In this document: piece by piece, positions 22,186 through 23,182 of the stretch | How the letters are laid out: the number at the start of each line of letters is the position of its first letter | Numbering within the stretch: the first letter of the stretch is position 1 | Origin: an uncultured Muribaculaceae bacterium | Lineage (GTDB): Bacteria; Bacteroidota; Bacteroidia; Bacteroidales; Muribaculaceae | Direction: 5' to 3' | Length of the DNA: 23,182 nt | NCBI GenBank assembly: GCA_910584495.1 | Contig: CAJUAR010000044.1 | Coordinates: forward strand, 1-23,182 | Made by a program: the position numbers and the translations under genes | Notes under the pieces: generated by a model | What the model was told of the DNA's origin: nothing | What the model saw: only the letters and a program-made list of their open reading frames with translations | Databases searched by the model: none

Positions 22186-23182
22186 TTATTCGGCGAGAAA
22201 AGTCAGTGTCTGAAGATTGTTTGAATCGGGTCCTACCATGACGCGGAATTCCCCCGGATCATAGCCATATACGAATTCGTTGTCAAAGTATTTGAGCATC
22301 TCACCATTTATCTCAAAGCTGACTCTTATGGTTTCTCCCTTCGGAATATATACCCGTTTATAAGATTTCAATTCTTTAACAGGGCGTGCAATCTTAGCAA
22401 TAGGGTCATTGATATACAATTGCACAATTTCATAACCATCGAGGTCGCCTGTATTAGTGACATCTACCGATAGAGTTATCGAGCCGTTTTTCGACATGCT
22501 GCCGGAGCTTAATTCCGGTTGGGAATATACGAATGTAGTATAACTCAGACCATATCCAAAGGGATAAAGCGGTTCGTTGCTTATGTCGATATAGTTACTT
22601 CTGTAGGGATTGAATTGCGTGGGGTCGAAGTCGGGATGGCTTGACGGCAAGTGATTGTAGTACAAGGGTATTTGGCCGATTGAACGTGGCCATGTCGTTG
22701 TCAGTTTCCCTGAAGGGACCTTTTCTCCGAAAATAGTATCTATTATAGCATCGGCAGCTTCGCTACCGCCAAACCACACATTCAGTATAGCCGGGATGTG
22801 CTTGTCCTCCCAATCAAGGACGAGCGGTCGGCCGGTAAAGAGCAGCAGTATGACGGGTTTGCCGGTGGCATAGAGTTGTTTGAGAAGATCGCGCTGAGTA
22901 TCTGGTATGGTAATTTCTGCACGACTTGACGATTCTCCGCTCATTTCGGCACTTTCGCCCAGTGCGCATACTATTATATCGGCGTTATTGGCTGCTTCAA
23001 CAGCCTGACGGTGCAGTTCGACATCGTTTCCGCGAGCAATGGAGCGACCCCAGTCGCAATTACGTTGAGTTGCCTCATCATAGTAAATATTGCTCCCCTG
23101 TGCATAAATAAGTTCGGCATCGTTTCCCAATACTTCGGTTATTTTTGAGAGTTTGTTAACGGCTCCGAGGAGCCAAGTGTTT
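22186..23182 (-). CDS. bglX: GH3 beta-glucosidase, BglX-like (C-terminal part; 5' end outside the window)
   Basis: About 332 residues are visible; the frame stays open to the window edge (LLGAVNKLSKITEVLGNDAE before the first possible internal start), so the gene continues beyond it. The part seen is the GH3 C-terminal domain (NADIIVCALGESAEMSGESS, RPLVLDWEDKHIPAILNVWF, GGSEAADAIIDTIFGEKVPS) followed by the fibronectin-III-like domain (PLYPFGYGLSYTTF, VTNTGDLDGYEIVQLYI). The nucleophile aspartate lies in the missing N-terminal half. BglX-type enzymes release glucose or xylose from beta-linked oligosaccharides in the periplasm. With the next gene it suggests a small polysaccharide-use locus; no SusC/SusD gene is visible. 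Confidence 0.9.
   Translation of the reverse strand, partial: NTWLLGAVNKLSKITEVLGNDAELIYAQGSNIYYDEATQRNCDWGRSIARGNDVELHRQAVEAANNADIIVCALGESAEMSGESSSRAEITIPDTQRDLLKQLYATGKPVILLLFTGRPLVLDWEDKHIPAILNVWFGGSEAADAIIDTIFGEKVPSGKLTTTWPRSIGQIPLYYNHLPSSHPDFDPTQFNPYRSNYIDISNEPLYPFGYGLSYTTFVYSQPELSSGSMSKNGSITLSVDVTNTGDLDGYEIVQLYINDPIAKIARPVKELKSYKRVYIPKGETIRVSFEINGEMLKYFDNEFVYGYDPGEFRVMVGPDSNNLQTLTFLAE

Overview
The window looks like a chromosomal segment of a member of the Bacteroidales, possibly Muribaculaceae-like (family-level placement is a guess). The support is: Bacteroidetes-type promoter boxes (TAnnTTTG with an upstream TTTG about 19-20 nt away) before several genes, few Shine-Dalgarno sites, a DUF3943 protein, a FISUMP-type domain, a PASTA/RluD pair and a GH3 gene beside a secreted putative carbohydrate-active enzyme. 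Nearly all genes lie on the minus strand, so genes are read from high to low coordinates.

Region 1 (about 9,453 down to 1) is the notable part. It is a tightly packed set of eight genes, four of them joined by overlaps and the rest by gaps of 4-14 nt, behind one good promoter. In order they are: a 60-residue one-pass membrane protein; a membrane protein with two RCK/TrkA-like Rossmann regions and a degenerate RyR-like tail; an ECF-like sigma factor; a soluble protein with an anti-sigma-like head, a papain/C39-like fold and a RyR domain; a TIR-TM-FISUMP protein; a PrsW-type intramembrane metalloprotease with all expected motifs; a TIR-3TM protein; and a TIR-TM-coiled coil-beta-propeller protein. 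A broken start of a fourth TIR gene lies at the left edge. All three intact TIR domains keep the tryptophan-x-x-x-glutamate signature of NAD-cleaving TIRs. The set reads as a membrane-centred stress or anti-phage signalling system joining a sigma-factor switch, a regulated protease and predicted NADase effectors. I do not recognise it as a named system.

Region 2 (9,491-18,775, minus) is largely housekeeping: comEC, a YeiH-type exporter, aroE, an RluA-family pseudouridine synthase, a PASTA membrane protein, cdsA, a family 2 glycosyltransferase, a serine hydrolase lipoprotein and a DUF3943 protein. Two perfect inverted repeats interleave at the end of the DUF3943 gene and could form a pseudoknot.

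Region 3 (18,879-19,987) holds an amidase gene on the plus strand with its terminator. It is followed by a gene-free stretch with two unexplained elements: a promoter-driven, highly self-complementary RNA candidate on the minus strand (6S-like in shape) and a GC-rich element bounded by 14-bp perfect inverted repeats.

Region 4 (19,988-23,182, minus) is a carbohydrate locus: a secreted putative (alpha/alpha)-barrel enzyme and the C-terminal part of a BglX-like GH3 beta-glucosidase that runs off the window. No tRNA, rRNA, CRISPR array or intact insertion sequence was seen.
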